Assembly (NCBI RefSeq): GCF_013085345.1
Contig: NZ_JABFAJ010000010.1
Span: 62,001 to 126,000, forward strand
Origin: Isoptericola sediminis
GTDB taxonomy: Bacteria; Actinomycetota; Actinomycetes; Actinomycetales; Cellulomonadaceae
Reading direction: 5' to 3'
Length of the DNA stretch: 64,000 bases
How positions within the stretch are numbered: position 1 is the stretch's first letter; every line of letters begins with the position of its first letter. Made by a program: the position numbers and the translations under genes. This document shows, in pieces, positions 62,480 through 64,000 of this stretch. The notes under the pieces were generated by a model. That model saw only the letters and a list, made by a program, of their open reading frames with translations. It was not told where the DNA came from and did not search any database.

Positions 62480-64000
<1,521 letters not shown>

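Overview
The window is a 64 kb piece of a high-GC actinomycete chromosome. The evidence is very high GC with many GTG and TTG starts, a mycothiol synthase (mshD), a BldC regulator, a Flp/Tad 'helicase-secretion' locus of the actinobacterial type, short tightly coupled operons and a monomeric NADP isocitrate dehydrogenase. The gene mix resembles Micrococcales of the Cellulomonas/Cellulosimicrobium/Promicromonospora type. That placement is inference; no rRNA is present. Nearly everything is core chromosome and I see no intact prophage, insertion sequence or CRISPR array.

Layout. 1-5.0 kb: divergent hppA (cut by the left edge) and cstA, then a coupled small Cys-Cys-ending protein and an ArsA/Get3-type ATPase, then an M18 aminopeptidase. 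5.0-14.7 kb: a secreted Rpf-like muralidase, then the helicase/secretion neighbourhood: DEAH helicase, CitE-like lyase, and on the minus strand CpaE-like, ATPase, TadB, TadC, DUF4244 pilin-like, TadE and a second TadE/G-like gene that has lost a recognisable stop. A HAD phosphatase diverges from it. 15-22.6 kb: acs, a PAS-AraC regulator, mshD, ppk1 and a NUDIX/phosphatase pair-domain protein. 22.6-30.5 kb: a complete histidine-utilisation operon (hutH-hutU-M20 amidohydrolase-hutF-hutI) with a divergent IclR regulator. 30.5-39.9 kb: Pit phosphate transport with a DUF47 partner, a MarR-controlled DHA2 drug exporter, a second MarR protein, msrB, a DEAD-box helicase, an M50-type membrane protein, a DUF1206 protein and a cysteine-less HesB-like protein.

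40.2-46.4 kb: tRNA-Lys, then a probable metal or envelope-stress island: propeller lipoprotein, two-component system, Gly/Met/Trp-rich SHOCT membrane protein and Tat-exported multicopper oxidase. 46.5-51.3 kb: glycerophosphodiesterase, MscS channel, ABM-domain protein, M15 peptidase and a zincin. 51.4-52.8 kb: tRNA-Glu, tRNA-Asp and tRNA-Phe. The 3' end of tRNA-Phe plus its terminator is repeated about 850 bp downstream, and a frameshifted beta-carbonic anhydrase lies between the two copies. 52.9-64 kb: envelope proteins, bldC, DUF3073, purM, purF, a secreted nuclease, an SCP-like protein, an RNB ribonuclease and the start of icd.

Regulation visible in the sequence. Palindromes of the CRP/GlxR type (GTGA-N6-TCAC) lie upstream of cstA/hppA, of acs and between bldC and DUF3073. 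A MarR operator overlaps the drug-exporter promoter, an 18-bp palindrome lies between hutH and its IclR regulator, and a 10-bp palindrome sits on the icd -10 box. Strong hairpins separate most convergent gene pairs.
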